The notes: generated by a model from the sequence alone, not told the origin. 60,785 nt of DNA from Thraustochytrium sp. TN22 (GCA_013306675.1 JABLUY010000219.1:1-60785), one strand, 5' to 3'. Shown: positions 49,253 through 58,827, counted from the first letter of the stretch. Numbers and translations: made by a program.

Positions 49253-49877
49253 GCCGGTGTCGCGCGTGGTGCCGCGACAGACAGGTCCTGGGCTTGCGAG
49301 CGGCGCAGTGCGCTGCGCCGAGCGGGCGGACGGCGTCGAGCGGCTGCGCGCGCTCCTGAGCGGGCACCTTGGTGCAGAGAGGGCTGGGTTGCTGCTTTGG
49401 CCGGCGACGCCGCTTGGCCTTGCCGCGGGCGCCCAACTTGCTCCGCGATCTCATCAGGTTCGCGGCGCCGCTGGCGCTCCCGCTGCGCTCTTCGGTCTCG
49501 TCCCGTTCAGGTCTCGACTTGTTTACGCTAATGACTACAAAGAGGAGCTAGGCTGGACCCAGCGCCGGCCTTGGCGTCGTGGCCGGCAAGAGTATGCTTC
49601 GGCTTGCAGGAGCCATCGAGTTGAGGCTCGCCGAGGGCGCTACCCCAGGCTTCTCGACAACAGTGTTCGCGACAACAACTTTGCGTATTGCACGCCTTCC
49701 GAGGCGGAGCAAGCGCCATGATGGCATGATCACTGCGTTGTGCGCTGCGCTGCGCTGAGCTGCGCTGAGCTGCTCCACACTGGCACGCTGCAAAGAGCCC
49801 GTCGTCGCAGTCTGGAACATGCTCTAACTACTTCGACTCACTGTCACTTGCTTTCTTTTGGTCAGTTGTGTTGATTC
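49253..49877. other. Intergenic RING-like / BPNT
   Basis: About 625 bases between two minus-strand genes. A GCTGCGCTGAGCTGCGCTGAG direct repeat lies near 49745-49775. No gene is recognised. It should hold the promoter of the RING-like gene. Confidence 0.5.
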
Positions 49878-51152
49878 TTAAGAAAAGGCGGGCGCGGCGG
49901 CATCGGCGGCCTCCTTGAGCATCTTCTTGATCTCCGCGAGGCGGTCCGGCTGAGTCGAGGCGGCGTCGAGCGCGAGAAAGCCGCAGACGTTGGAGTAGGG
50001 CTGCAGGCTGGTGGTCTGAAGGTCGGCGCCTTGCAGCTTGGTGCCCGCGGCCGAAGCGTCGCGCAGGTTGTGCTTGCCAGCGTGGACGGGAAAGTGCGGG
50101 TTAGGATCGAGGTTACCGGCGGAGGCAGCGTACGTGTAGGACTCGAGGTCGCCGGAGGCAAGCAGCGTGGAGAGCTTCACGAGCAGGCCACCGCGCGCCT
50201 CAATGATGGCTTGCGGCGCGCAGGTGTCCCAGCGCGAGACGCCGCGGTCCTGGATGTAGAGCATGCCCTTGTGCTCGAGTAGGTTCATGAGTTTGTTGCC
50301 GACGCCACCAGCGCGGACACGCAGGTCGGCGGGCGTCGGCGCGCCGGGCGCGGCGGCCGCCAGCGCGTCGAGCAGGCGCTCCAAAAAGGGCGAGATGGAG
50401 CCGTTCGACGTGAGAAGGCCGTGCGCGTGCGGCGGCGTTGTCGTAGTGGGTAGCTTGGCCTCCGGGTCGAGGTGCGCTTCGTAGAGCCCCTCCGCCTTGC
50501 AACCGAGCGCCCAGCTCGGTGGGTCCGGGATGGGCCGGTACATGAGGCCGGCGGCCGGGCGGCCGCCCACGGCGAATCCCACCAGGATGGTGCACTGCTC
50601 GCCGCGCCGCGTCGAGAACTCGCGCGTCCCGTCGATCGGGTCCACAAAGACTGTGCAGTCCTCGAGCCCATGCGGGCCGACGGCCGCGCCTAGCTCGTGG
50701 CCCAGGAGCCGGATCGCATCGCGCGTGCTCTCCACGCGCCCAGTAAGTTGCTCCGGCACCGTCAGCCCCGCCACGGTGAATGGCTTCGACTGTAGGTTCG
50801 TTTTGGAGTCGTCCTCCTCGCCCACGATGCCCGCCAGGCCCTGGCCGCCGCGGAGAAGCTCCCGCGTCAGCAGCTCCTGCACCAGGCCATCCGCCACGGT
50901 GAACACGCTTTCGTCTGCCTTGAGCTCGTTCAGCACGTCCGCGCTCTTGTACAGCTCGCGTACTAGCGGCGCCAGCTGGTCGCTAGCGGCAGTCGTCAGT
51001 CTCCACTGTCGTCGTCGTCGTCGTCGCCGCCGCCGTCGTCATCGTTGTCGCTGACGTCGTGAGGAGGGCAGGTGACGGACGTACCAGGCCAGCTTGGCGG
51101 CGCGCAGCACGTGCTGGAAGCGGCCCAGCTGCGCTACTTCGCCTCCCGCCAT
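49878..51152 (-). CDS. 3'(2'),5'-bisphosphate nucleotidase / inositol phosphatase-like, one intron
   Basis: A Li-sensitive-type phosphatase of the IMPase fold; about 390 residues after splicing exons 51152-51085 and 50982-49878. The metal-binding signatures are GEED (77-80), DPIDGT (137-142) and WDTCAP near the C-terminal half, the last typical of BPNT/SAL1 enzymes that hydrolyse 3'-phosphoadenosine 5'-phosphate. The conserved N-terminal helix and the ESVFTVAD motif are also present. The long frame has no ATG: in-frame sequence upstream of 50936 reaches a TGA near 51020. An ATG at 51152 opens a short exon whose end carries a GTACGT donor. Joining it to the acceptor at 50983 yields a continuous N-terminus (VLRAAKLACDQLAPLVREL) that aligns with plant SAL1. 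PAP versus inositol-phosphate specificity is not settled. Confidence 0.88.
50983..51084 (-). other. 102-nt spliceosomal intron in the BPNT-like gene
   Basis: On the minus strand the donor is GTACGT, a CTGAC branch-like motif lies about 13 bases before the acceptor, and the acceptor is CTAG. Removal corrects an in-frame TGA and restores a conserved helix with matching phase (two bases of the split codon in exon 1, one in exon 2). The intron body has a GAC repeat. Confidence 0.8.
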
Positions 51153-51851
51153 CTCGAAGGGGAGTGAGGCCGCTTTGATGAAGGACCAAGTACTCGAAGA
51201 ATCTGCTCAAGCAAAACTCGTGCACGACATTGGATATCGTGCACGGAATCAGATTGCTGCTGCTGCCTGCTGCCGCGACGGTGATCTGATCTCTTGATCA
51301 AAAGCTTTCAATCCACCATCGCTGCGGCTTTGCTGTGAGGTCGTTTGCCTTGGTGGTGGCCGTGGTCCCGCACACAAGTGAGGTACCAGTTCTTGAAAAG
51401 GAGAACGTCTTCTTGCAGTGTCTGTCTGTCTGGCCAGCTCCGACGAGAATCGCACGCCACGACGAAACGACCACACATTGCAAGCTTTGCAGTGCAGTGC
51501 AGTGCTGTGCTGTTGACTTATAACGTGATGAAGGCGTCACGGTCAGCCACAGCGCCGCGATGCATCGCCACGACACTGCATCATGGTCCCGGCGCCGGCG
51601 GTTTTTTTCCCCAGGATGAAAAGCTGAGCCCCGAGACCCTCCAAGTCTCTCCGAGTCTCTCTCTCTCTCTCTTTCTCTGTCGCTTGTTTCCCTTCGAGTC
51701 ATGCGCGCGCCGTGCTCGGCTCTGACACGGCGAGGCGAGGCGACGCAGAGCAGAGTCGCGCGCAGAGAAAGAGGAGGCTCCAAGCGCGTCGCGGCGCGGC
51801 GAGGCGCAGCGTAGCGCAGCGCAGCACAGCGCAGCGCAGCGCGGCGCGAGG
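51153..51851. other. Divergent intergenic BPNT / ARMC1
   Basis: About 700 bases that should contain both promoters. It includes a CTCTCTCTCT run (about 51656-51676) and GCAGCGCAGC/GAGGCGAGGC repeats just before the ARMC1 start. No gene is recognised. Confidence 0.55.
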
Positions 51852-52823
51852 ATGGACACTGCTGCGATCGACGTGCCGAACAGCAGGGCGATTGCGAAGC
51901 AGCTGCTGACGCTGGCGCAGGACCCGGACAACCAGCCCTTTATTGTGCAGGAGCAAGGGTGCCTGGCCGGCCTCGTGCAGTACACGCAGCATGAGGACAT
52001 TGACGTGGTGCTCATTGCGACGCGCGCGCTGCAGTTCCTCTCAAGCCACCCGAGCAACAAGGAGCTGATGCGCGAGTTCCCGGGGCTCGTGGACAACGTG
52101 CGCGGCGCGCAGCGGCGATCACACGAGTCGGCGCGTCTGGAAGACTTCGCGCGCGGCACGCTGGCGAACCTGGCGCTCGTGACGGACGAGGAGGAGGACG
52201 ACGAGGAGGAGACCAAGGATGCGGAGAACATGGGCGCAGCGGCCAACCGCGGCTTCTTTGGCGGCCTGACCGGCAAGAAGGCGGCGGCCCCGCGCGCGGC
52301 GCCCGCGCCGCTGGTCACCATCACCCTGGCCGTGGAGGGCCTCGAGGACGGCGCCGACCGCACGCAGGTGGAGAATGTTGTGCTCAAGGTGGCCGGCGTC
52401 ATCTCCGTCACCACCAACCCTGCGCGGGGCCACGTCCGAGTCGGGACACGCGATAGCGTGCCCACCGTGGAGCGCGCCCTGGTGCGCGCGCTCGCGGCCG
52501 CTGGTTACCTTGCGCGCATTGTCGTGGGCGCTGGCGGTCGGCCTGGCGAGGAGGACGCGGAGGCCACGGATGACGCCGAGACGGACGCTGGCGTCAACGA
52601 CTCGGACGATGATTACCCCGAGTACCTTGAGGAGGACGACTATGACGACGACCTCGTCGAGGAGGGCGCTCGCCTGGCCCGCCATGGCTTTAGCAGCCTG
52701 GAGGCCCGCCTCGAGCAGCAGCGCAAGGAGGATGAGGCCCGCAAGCTCGAGAAGAGCTCGCGCCTCATTGGCAAGATGAGCAGTGCTCTCACCAACGCGT
52801 CCAACTGGCTCATGGGATACTGA
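51852..52823 (+). CDS. ARMC1: ARMC1-like armadillo/HMA-type protein
   Basis: A 323-residue protein resembling animal ARMC1 over its whole length. An N-terminal Arm-like repeat reads QLLTLAQDPDNQPFIVQEQG, then GLVQYTQHEDIDVVLIATRA and LQFLSSHPSNKELM. A linker follows (RGFFGGLTGKK, compare the FFLGTTNKRA region of ARMC1). Next is a ferredoxin-like HMA-type domain without the metal-binding CxxC (VTITLAVEGLEDGADRTQVE; VAGVISVTTNPARGHVRV). Then come an acidic YPEYLEEDDYDDD and a C-terminal amphipathic helix (LTNASNWLMGY), the segment that anchors ARMC1 to mitochondria in animals. Animal ARMC1 associates with the MICOS/MIB-DNAJC11 machinery and affects mitochondrial distribution. The same role here is inference. 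Confidence 0.85.
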   Translation: MDTAAIDVPNSRAIAKQLLTLAQDPDNQPFIVQEQGCLAGLVQYTQHEDIDVVLIATRALQFLSSHPSNKELMREFPGLVDNVRGAQRRSHESARLEDFARGTLANLALVTDEEEDDEEETKDAENMGAAANRGFFGGLTGKKAAAPRAAPAPLVTITLAVEGLEDGADRTQVENVVLKVAGVISVTTNPARGHVRVGTRDSVPTVERALVRALAAAGYLARIVVGAGGRPGEEDAEATDDAETDAGVNDSDDDYPEYLEEDDYDDDLVEEGARLARHGFSSLEARLEQQRKEDEARKLEKSSRLIGKMSSALTNASNWLMGY

Positions 52824-53296
52824 GTCTTGCTTGGCCCGATGCGCGTCGGCTGATCCCTTGGGCTCTGCTGAGCATCCATTCGGCTACGAGCTCTCGGCTG
52901 AGCGCGCGGGTGAGTGAGTGCAATCGACCGTTTTTCAACTCAACTCAAGCCAAGCCCAAGCCGAGCCGAGCCGAGCAGAGCCAAAGCATCCCGAGCCAGG
53001 TCCTGCATTGCGTTTTCTTCTTTCTCTCATCATAAATCATTGTGTACCCAAGCCTTTGCAAGACTGCCTTGTTGCTACTCCCAACACGTTGAAGAACGAA
53101 GTGAAATCTTCGATTGCACCAGGTTGGAAAACGAATTTCTTGATTGCAAGGTATCACCAGGTTGGAAAACGAATTCTCTGATTGAATCTTCTCTCCATTT
53201 CGTTCGCCGCCACGTCTTCCGTTTCCGTCTTTGCTTCCTTCACCGATTACACACACACATACACGTGTGCTTCCCCCCCCCATTTCCTTTTTGGTT
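52824..53296. other. Convergent intergenic ARMC1 / tail-anchored protein
   Basis: About 470 bases of lower GC content, holding both 3' ends. A short direct repeat (CACCAGGTTGGAAAACGAATT) occurs at about 53117 and 53156. A C-run lies near 53274-53282. No gene is recognised. Confidence 0.55.
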
Positions 53297-54595
53297 TCAC
53301 GGCTCGAAGGCGAGAAACATGGCGAGGAAGGCGACAAAGGCGGAGAGGGTACCGGCCAATAGGGTGCGCTGCTTCTGCTGGGCAACGGCACGCAGGCGCG
53401 CGTCCTTCTCCTTGCGTAGGCTGTCCTCGAGCTCGAGCACGCGGGCCTGTGCCACGGAGAGCTCAGAGCGGGCCCTTGCAAGCTCCTCGGCGTCGTGCGA
53501 AGTGACCGGCGCCTTGTCGACCTTGGGCGCGAGAGCCGAGGGCGCACGCGCAGGCGCGGCCGGGAGGCCCCGCACGAGGACGTGCGCTTGGCGCGCGGCC
53601 TGCGCGCGTTGCTTCAACAAGGTGGCGTCCGCCGACGCCTCCGCAGGTGGCCTGGAACGCGCGGGCGGCGAGCTGGGCTTTTCGAACGGCGAGCTGCGCA
53701 TCTCGTCGAGCAGGTCTAGGATACACTGGTTGTTGGCGGCGCTGGCGACGCGCGCGTCGCCAAGCACGGAGAGCACGGACTGCAGCGTGGAGGTGAGGTG
53801 CTCGCGGGCCTTGGCGTTCTCGTGAATCTTCTCGAAGCGCGGCGACGGGCACGGGCGTTGCTGGTCACGCGCGGCCTGCGACATAAAATCGAGGTTCTGG
53901 TCGTTCATGTGCCTCAGCGACAAGCTGAGACGCTTGTTGCCTGTGACGGGCCGCATCGTCCCGAGGCGCGAACCGCGCAGCTTACCACCGGGCAGCCCGC
54001 TCAGCGGCACGTGGTCCCACGCCGCCTGCTGCTGCTGCTGGCTGTTCTCGTTGTTCGCTTCGGCCCCCTGGCCCGCCGCGGCGCTCTTACCGGCTGATAA
54101 TGGCTGCGCAGTGGGCGCCTCGGCGCCCGCGCCGTTGCCGCCGCGCATCGACTTGCTGGCCTCGGCCGCCAGCGCCGCGGCCACCTGGGCTGCCTCGCCG
54201 CGCGAGAGCGATCGCGACGTTGCGGCGCGCGCGCCCGCTTCGACCCCGGCCGGCGACCGCGACTTGGACTCGCGGACCGGAGCGCTCGCAGGCTCCTCGT
54301 GCTTGTCCTCGTGCTCGTCCTGCTGCTCGTCACGGATCGCGGCTTGCTCCAGTACCTGCTGCTCCTCCTGCTGCTCCTGCGCAGCTGCTACCTCAGGCGT
54401 CGCGTCCTCCTTGGGCGGCGACTGCGGCGCCAGCTGCTCCTTGGGCGGCGACGCCTGCGGTGCCTGCTGCTGCTCCTGCAGCTCCTGCGCCTGCGTCAGA
54501 CCGTCGCGCCCAGCGTCGACCTCCTCGACCTCGACCTCGCCCCCCTCCTGCGCGGGTGCCTCGACGCCGACGTCATCGAGCGGCACGATGGGCAT
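53297..54595 (-). CDS. Tail-anchored coiled-coil protein, unknown function
   Basis: A 432-residue protein with the ATG at 54595 (MPIVPLDDVGVEAP). Residues 1-110 are Glu/Gln-rich and disordered, including two near-copies of a PPKE-containing unit (ASPPKEQLAPQSPPKED). Residues 110-225 are Ala/Ser-rich. Residues about 225-310 are better ordered (MNDQNLDFMSQAARDQQ; HLTSTLQSVLSVLGDARVAS; ILDLLDEMRSSPFEKPS). A coiled coil (ELARARSELSVAQARVLELE and following) leads directly to a single C-terminal hydrophobic segment (LLAGTLSAFVAFLAMFLAF) ending two residues later. This is the architecture of a tail-anchored membrane protein facing the cytosol. No family is recognised. Confidence 0.8.
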   Translation of the reverse strand: MPIVPLDDVGVEAPAQEGGEVEVEEVDAGRDGLTQAQELQEQQQAPQASPPKEQLAPQSPPKEDATPEVAAAQEQQEEQQVLEQAAIRDEQQDEHEDKHEEPASAPVRESKSRSPAGVEAGARAATSRSLSRGEAAQVAAALAAEASKSMRGGNGAGAEAPTAQPLSAGKSAAAGQGAEANNENSQQQQQAAWDHVPLSGLPGGKLRGSRLGTMRPVTGNKRLSLSLRHMNDQNLDFMSQAARDQQRPCPSPRFEKIHENAKAREHLTSTLQSVLSVLGDARVASAANNQCILDLLDEMRSSPFEKPSSPPARSRPPAEASADATLLKQRAQAARQAHVLVRGLPAAPARAPSALAPKVDKAPVTSHDAEELARARSELSVAQARVLELEDSLRKEKDARLRAVAQQKQRTLLAGTLSAFVAFLAMFLAFEP

Positions 54596-55340
54596 GGTGG
54601 CGGCCCCCGCCGCCGCGCGCCTCGCCTCGCCTCGCGTCCCCTCGCGTCCCCTCGCCTCGCCTCGCCTCGCCTCGCCTCGCCTCGCGCGGCCCCGCGTCCC
54701 TTCGCCGGGCTCCGCCGCGCCTCGACTGACCCTCGCGCCGCGCCGCGCCGCGCCGCGCCCAGCGATGCCCGCCGGTCCCGCGCCGCCGCCGCTCGCCGCG
54801 CGGCGTCTGCGCCGCGGCCGCCGCCGCCCTCGCCGCTCGCGCTGCGCCGCGCCGCCGCGCGAGCGCCGCGCTGCGCCGCGCCGCGCCGCGCCGCGCCGCG
54901 CCGAGCACGATGTCCGTCTCCCGCGCGCTCGCCTTGCCTGGCAGGCGCCTCCGGTCCTCCTCTTCCGCGCGCTTCTGCCCAGTTCGCAGCCGCGCTGCCT
55001 CGACTTGCAACTTGTCTGGCTGACTGCGACTGTGCGCGCGCTACAGTAGTTTTAACTCAGGTCGCCTCCGCCAGCTTGCCGCGAGGCCGCTAACAGCCGC
55101 GGGCGCCGAGGGCAGGCAGGCAGCCTGACGGCGAGCAGCAACGGCGGCTGCCCAGGGCGCAGCGGCGAGCGGCCGGCGACGCGCGCCCGGCCAGCGAGCG
55201 AGCGAGCCTCCAGAGACCTGAAGCAAGCAGAAGCAGTCAGGCTGAGCGAGCGAGCGACTTGATTTTTCTGGCTATCGGGAGGAGTCGGACGCCGAGCTTG
55301 AGCTCGTCAGAGCTGGAGCTCGTCAGCCAGACAAGGGCGG
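54596..55340. other. GC-rich intergenic with (CGCCT)n repeats
   Basis: About 745 bases between the tail-anchored gene and Bud32, both minus. A CGCCTCGCCT pentamer array (about 54616-54690), GCCGCGCCGC runs (about 54735-54770 and 54860-54905) and a GAGCGAGC run (about 55190-55255) dominate. It should hold the promoter of the tail-anchored gene. No gene is recognised. Confidence 0.6.
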
Positions 55341-56293
55341 CTAGGCCGGGGGGGTGGACTCGTCGACCGCGGCGGACGGGGTGTCCGCAGAGGCATCCGC
55401 AGCGGCGTCAGAGGGTGGCGGGCGCTTCTTGCGGCCGCGCTGCTGGACCTGGGGGAATTTGGCGGCGACCTTGGCGCGGTCCGCCGGGGCGAGCGCAGCG
55501 AGGTAGGCGTCGAGAAGATCGTCAAAGACGGTCTCGGTGTTGGGGTGCGTGGACAGAAAGGCGCGCTGCAGAACATACATATCGACGGCCTTCTCTTCGG
55601 CCGCGGGCGCGACCTTGGCGAGGCCAAAGTCCAGCAGCACGAGGCCGCCGCCGGAGCGCAGCATGGCATTCGAGGTCGTCAGGTCGCCGTGCACGATGTT
55701 GGCGTTGTGAAGCTTGGACACCGCGTCGCCAAAGGCCTTGGCCAGCTCCGTGGCCTTGTCCGGCGCCAGCGCCGGGTCGTCGTACACCTCGCGCAGCGGC
55801 CGCCCGTCGATCCACTCCATCACGATGATGCCCTGCGCCACGTCCGAGTACAGAACCTCGGGCGCATCCACGCCCACCTCCTTGGCGCGCGCTGCGCACC
55901 GCACCTCTTGCGTGAACCGCGCCTTGGTCAGCGTCGCCTCCAGGTCCGGGTGCCGGTACGCCTTGGGGATGCGCTCCTTCACCACGGCGTCCTTGCCGCG
56001 GAACGAGCACTTGTACAGCTTCTGCGAGCGAGCGAGCGAGCGGGCGTGCGGGCGAGCGTCAGTCCTGCGTCTGCGTGCGTGTTGCGCTATGTGTCGCGCG
56101 CCAGTGAGCGCGCGACCGCCCAGGCGCAAGGCTGTCGCGCGTGCGGCCCTTCATGCATCCGTGCGCGCGCGGCTCGGCAGCCTCCTTTTTTCTCCACTCC
56201 ACCTACCGCCTCGGCGCCCTGCGCCAGGAGCGGGCCGAGCTCCACCTCCTCGGTGCCGGCCTTGATCGTGCGTGTCTCTCCCTCGCCTGCCAT
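55341..56293 (-). CDS. BUD32: Bud32/PRPK (TP53RK) KEOPS kinase, one intron
   Basis: The small atypical kinase of the KEOPS complex, which with Kae1 makes t6A37 on ANN-decoding tRNAs. Exon 1 (56293-56207) encodes MAGEGETRTIKAGTEEVELG and ends LLAQGAEA, the glycine-loop substitute. Exon 2 (56021-55341) begins KLYKCSFRGKDAVVKERIPK. Together they give 255 residues, the usual length. Signatures present are the ATP-binding Lys in VVKERIPKAYRHP, the catalytic HGDLTTSNAML, the metal-binding DFGLAKV, and the family-specific VLQRAFLSTHPNTETVF and RGRKKRPPP. The tail after that is longer than in yeast and is Ala/Ser/Pro-rich. All catalytic residues are intact. Without splicing, the frame upstream of exon 2 is Arg/Ala nonsense, so the two-exon model is preferred. 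Confidence 0.95.
56022..56206 (-). other. 185-nt spliceosomal intron in BUD32
   Basis: The donor is GTAGGT immediately after the GAGGCG codons, and the acceptor is CTCGCTCGCAG before AAGCTGTAC. A GGACTGACGC branch-like motif lies roughly 40 bases before the acceptor, followed by a pyrimidine-enriched GCTC repeat. Both junctions are phase 0, and the spliced product matches the PRPK N-lobe. Confidence 0.85.
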
Positions 56294-56500
56294 CGCGCTG
56301 CGCCCGCCGGGGCGGGGGCCGCGCGAGAAGCTTTTGGCGGCGGCGGGCGCTCTCAGTCAGTGGCCTCTTTTGCCCTTCGGCCACTGGCGGAGCGAGGAAC
56401 TCACGTCGAGACAAAAGACACAGTCACAGTCGTCAAAGCTGGGCCTATACCTTTTTATTGAGAAGCAGCATCAGCAGGGTTTGCAACAAGTGCGTCAGCA

Positions 56501-58399
56501 TCAGCCCTGGTTCATCATGTGGGCGAACTCATCAAAGCTAATGAGGTTGTCCCGATTGACGTCCCAGGAGGCGAGGATGCCCTCAACGAGGGCGTCGTCA
56601 GCGTCGCCAAGGCGGGCACGCAGGTCGTGCGCGGTGATGGAGCCCTTGTTGGCAACGTCAAAGTAGTGAAAGGCAGTCTCCAGGAGCTCCTGGCGCAGGT
56701 AAATGTGGCGATCAATGGAGGCGGCGAGGAACTCGTTGTAGTCGATCTTGCCGTTGCGGTCCTCGTCGAGCGCGCGCAAGATGGTATCAATCTCCTCCTT
56801 GGAAGGGTCGAGACCGACCTGACGCATAGCGTGCGCAAGCTCTTGGCCCGACACGAAGCCGTTGCCGTCCTCGTCGATGAGCTCGAACTGCGAGCGCAGC
56901 GCGCGGATTTCCTTGCGCGTCAGGTAGCGCACGATGACGCCGAGCGCCGCGCGCTTGAGCTTGTTAGATGCCGCGAAGCTGCGCAGGCGCTCCACGACGG
57001 CGTGGTCCAGCGAGGCGGCGGGCGCGAGATCTGAGGATGCGCGAGTCGCCTCCCCGAGATCCATCGAGGTGGCTGGCAACGCAGGCGCAGGCGCAGGCGC
57101 GGGCCGGGCCGTCACGTCATCCGCGCCCCGCGCCGCCTCTTCGTCCTCGGCGTCCAGCGTCGAGGACGGCGCGCGAGAGAGCGGCGTGGTATCGACGGTC
57201 TTGAGCTGGGCTGCTCCTTCTCCTCTGCCTGCGGCAGCCGGCGGCTTCGGCTGAGCGGCGAGCGGCCGCGAGGACGCCGCCGGCAAGGGCGGCGGCGGCG
57301 AGGCCGAAGGAAGGTGCGGCGGCGGCATGCCCCGGAACCACGGGTGGTCGAGCGCGTCAAGCGCCGAGACACGCTCCTGCGGATCGCTCTCGAGCATCTG
57401 CGAGAGGAGGTCCTTGGCCGTGGGCGAGACGGCGGACCATTCCGCCTCGGGGAAGTCGTAGACGCCGCGCCGGATCATGTTGTAAATCTGCTTCTCGTTG
57501 TCGCCGTAAAAGGGCGGGTAGCCGCAGAGCAAAATGTACATGAGCACGCCGCACGACCAGACGTCGCACTTCTTGTCGTAGCGCTTCTCCAGCACCTCGG
57601 GCGCCAGGTAGTATGGTGTGCCGGCGCGCGTGCGCATCCAGAGATTGTCTTGGTAGAAGCGCGAGAGGCCAAAGTCGATCAGCTTGAGCGGCGCATCTGG
57701 CGCGTTCGAGGCGAAGAGAAAGTTCTCCGGCTTGAGGTCCCGGTGCGCAATGTGCATGCCGTGCAGGTACTGCACGGCGTCCAGCATCTGGTGCACGAGT
57801 TCGCGCGCGTCCTTTTCTGTGTACCGGCCCGCCTGGATGATCTTATCGAAGAGCTCGCCCCCGGTGCAGAGCTCCATGACAATGTGCAAAAAGGCCTCGT
57901 CCTCGTACACGTCCACGAGCCGGATGATGTTCGGGTGTCGCACGCGCCGCATGATGGCGATCTCGCGGCGCAGCGTCTGCAGGCGCCGCATGTTCTTCTT
58001 GAGCACGCTCTTGACCGCCACCTGCTCGCCCGTGCCGCGGTGCCGCGCCAGCCGCACCTTGCCGTAGCTGCCCTGGCCCAGCTTGCGCAGCAGCTCGAAG
58101 TCATCCGTCACTTGCCTGCGCGCGCCCGCGCTGCCGGGCTCCAGCACCGACCACGCTCGCCGGCTGTCTTCGTCGGCGCCGTCGCGCGTCTCCTCGGGCG
58201 TCGCCTCGCGCGCGCCGCCCCCGCCCGCGCCCGCGCCCGCGCCCGCGCCTGCGCGCGCGCCCACGTCGTCATCAGCGAACTGCACGCTCTTGCGCGCGGC
58301 CGGGGCCGCCGCCGGGCCCGCCGCCGCCGCCGCCGCCGTCGACGCCGACGGCTCCGTGCCCGCGCCCGCCGCCGCCTCGCGCCCGTGCCGGTGGCCCAT
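56501..58399 (-). CDS. Calcium-dependent protein kinase (CDPK) with four EF-hand positions
   Basis: A 632-residue kinase from the ATG at 58399 (MGHRHGREAA). A Gly/Ala-rich N-terminus precedes the Ser/Thr kinase domain: LGQGSYGKVRLA near 108, VAVKSVLKK, HRDLKPENFL near 219, DFGLSRF near 241, GTPYYLAPEVL and DVWSCGVLMYILLCGYPPF. A long Pro/Ala-rich linker of about 100 residues follows, longer than in plant CDPKs, then the autoinhibitory junction (LRSFAASNKLKRAALGVIVR) and a calmodulin-like domain. EF1 (DEDGNGFVSGQE) and EF2 (DEDRNGKIDYNE) are canonical. EF3 (DVANKGSITAHD) lacks good ligands. EF4 (DVNRDNLISFDE) is near-canonical. A Gly at position 2 is compatible with N-myristoylation, although residue 6 is not Ser/Thr. 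An in-frame ATG at 58687 could add 96 repeat-rich residues. Confidence 0.93.
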   Translation of the reverse strand: MGHRHGREAAAGAGTEPSASTAAAAAAGPAAAPAARKSVQFADDDVGARAGAGAGAGAGGGGAREATPEETRDGADEDSRRAWSVLEPGSAGARRQVTDDFELLRKLGQGSYGKVRLARHRGTGEQVAVKSVLKKNMRRLQTLRREIAIMRRVRHPNIIRLVDVYEDEAFLHIVMELCTGGELFDKIIQAGRYTEKDARELVHQMLDAVQYLHGMHIAHRDLKPENFLFASNAPDAPLKLIDFGLSRFYQDNLWMRTRAGTPYYLAPEVLEKRYDKKCDVWSCGVLMYILLCGYPPFYGDNEKQIYNMIRRGVYDFPEAEWSAVSPTAKDLLSQMLESDPQERVSALDALDHPWFRGMPPPHLPSASPPPPLPAASSRPLAAQPKPPAAAGRGEGAAQLKTVDTTPLSRAPSSTLDAEDEEAARGADDVTARPAPAPAPALPATSMDLGEATRASSDLAPAASLDHAVVERLRSFAASNKLKRAALGVIVRYLTRKEIRALRSQFELIDEDGNGFVSGQELAHAMRQVGLDPSKEEIDTILRALDEDRNGKIDYNEFLAASIDRHIYLRQELLETAFHYFDVANKGSITAHDLRARLGDADDALVEGILASWDVNRDNLISFDEFAHMMNQG

Positions 58400-58531
58400 G
58401 CCGGCGCGCCGCCCCGCGCGCCCCGCCGCGCCGCGTACGGGGCCTGGCCGAGGCGGAGCGCGAGCCGTCACCGAGGCGAGAGCCGAGGCGAGCCGAGCCA
58501 GGCCGAGCGCGACCGGAGCCAGCGCGAGGTC

Positions 58532-58652
58532 GAGGACGCCGAGGAGGACGCCAAGGAGGACGCCGAGGAGGACGCCAAACGAGGTACGCTGAGCGAACTC
58601 CGCGGATGCGAACTCCGCGGATGCGAACTCCGCGGATGCGAACTCCGCGGAT
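58532..58652. repeat. Two adjoining in-frame tandem repeats before the CDPK
   Basis: Four copies of a 12-mer (GAGGACGCCGAG/AAG, 58532-58579) and four copies of the 15-mer GCGAACTCCGCGGAT (58593-58652). Both units are multiples of three. On the minus strand they extend the CDPK frame as LGVL and FASAE repeats. On the plus strand they also read open. Confidence 0.85.
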
Positions 58653-58827
58653 GCGAACCCGGCCCGGGGGCCAGCATGGGCATTCATTCCTCTGCAAAAG
58701 CCGGCATGGGCGCGGGCAGCAGCGGGAGAGGCCTCCGAGGAGCATCCATACAGCCTGACGTCGCCTCACAATCAGCTCCTTGGTTGGTTGCATGTTGGTT
58801 GCATCCAGATCGAACAAAATAGATCCT

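Noticed and set aside
57314-58822. 502-codon plus-strand frame opposite the CDPK
   Set aside because: It is antisense to a clear kinase with conserved motifs, and its translation resembles no protein.
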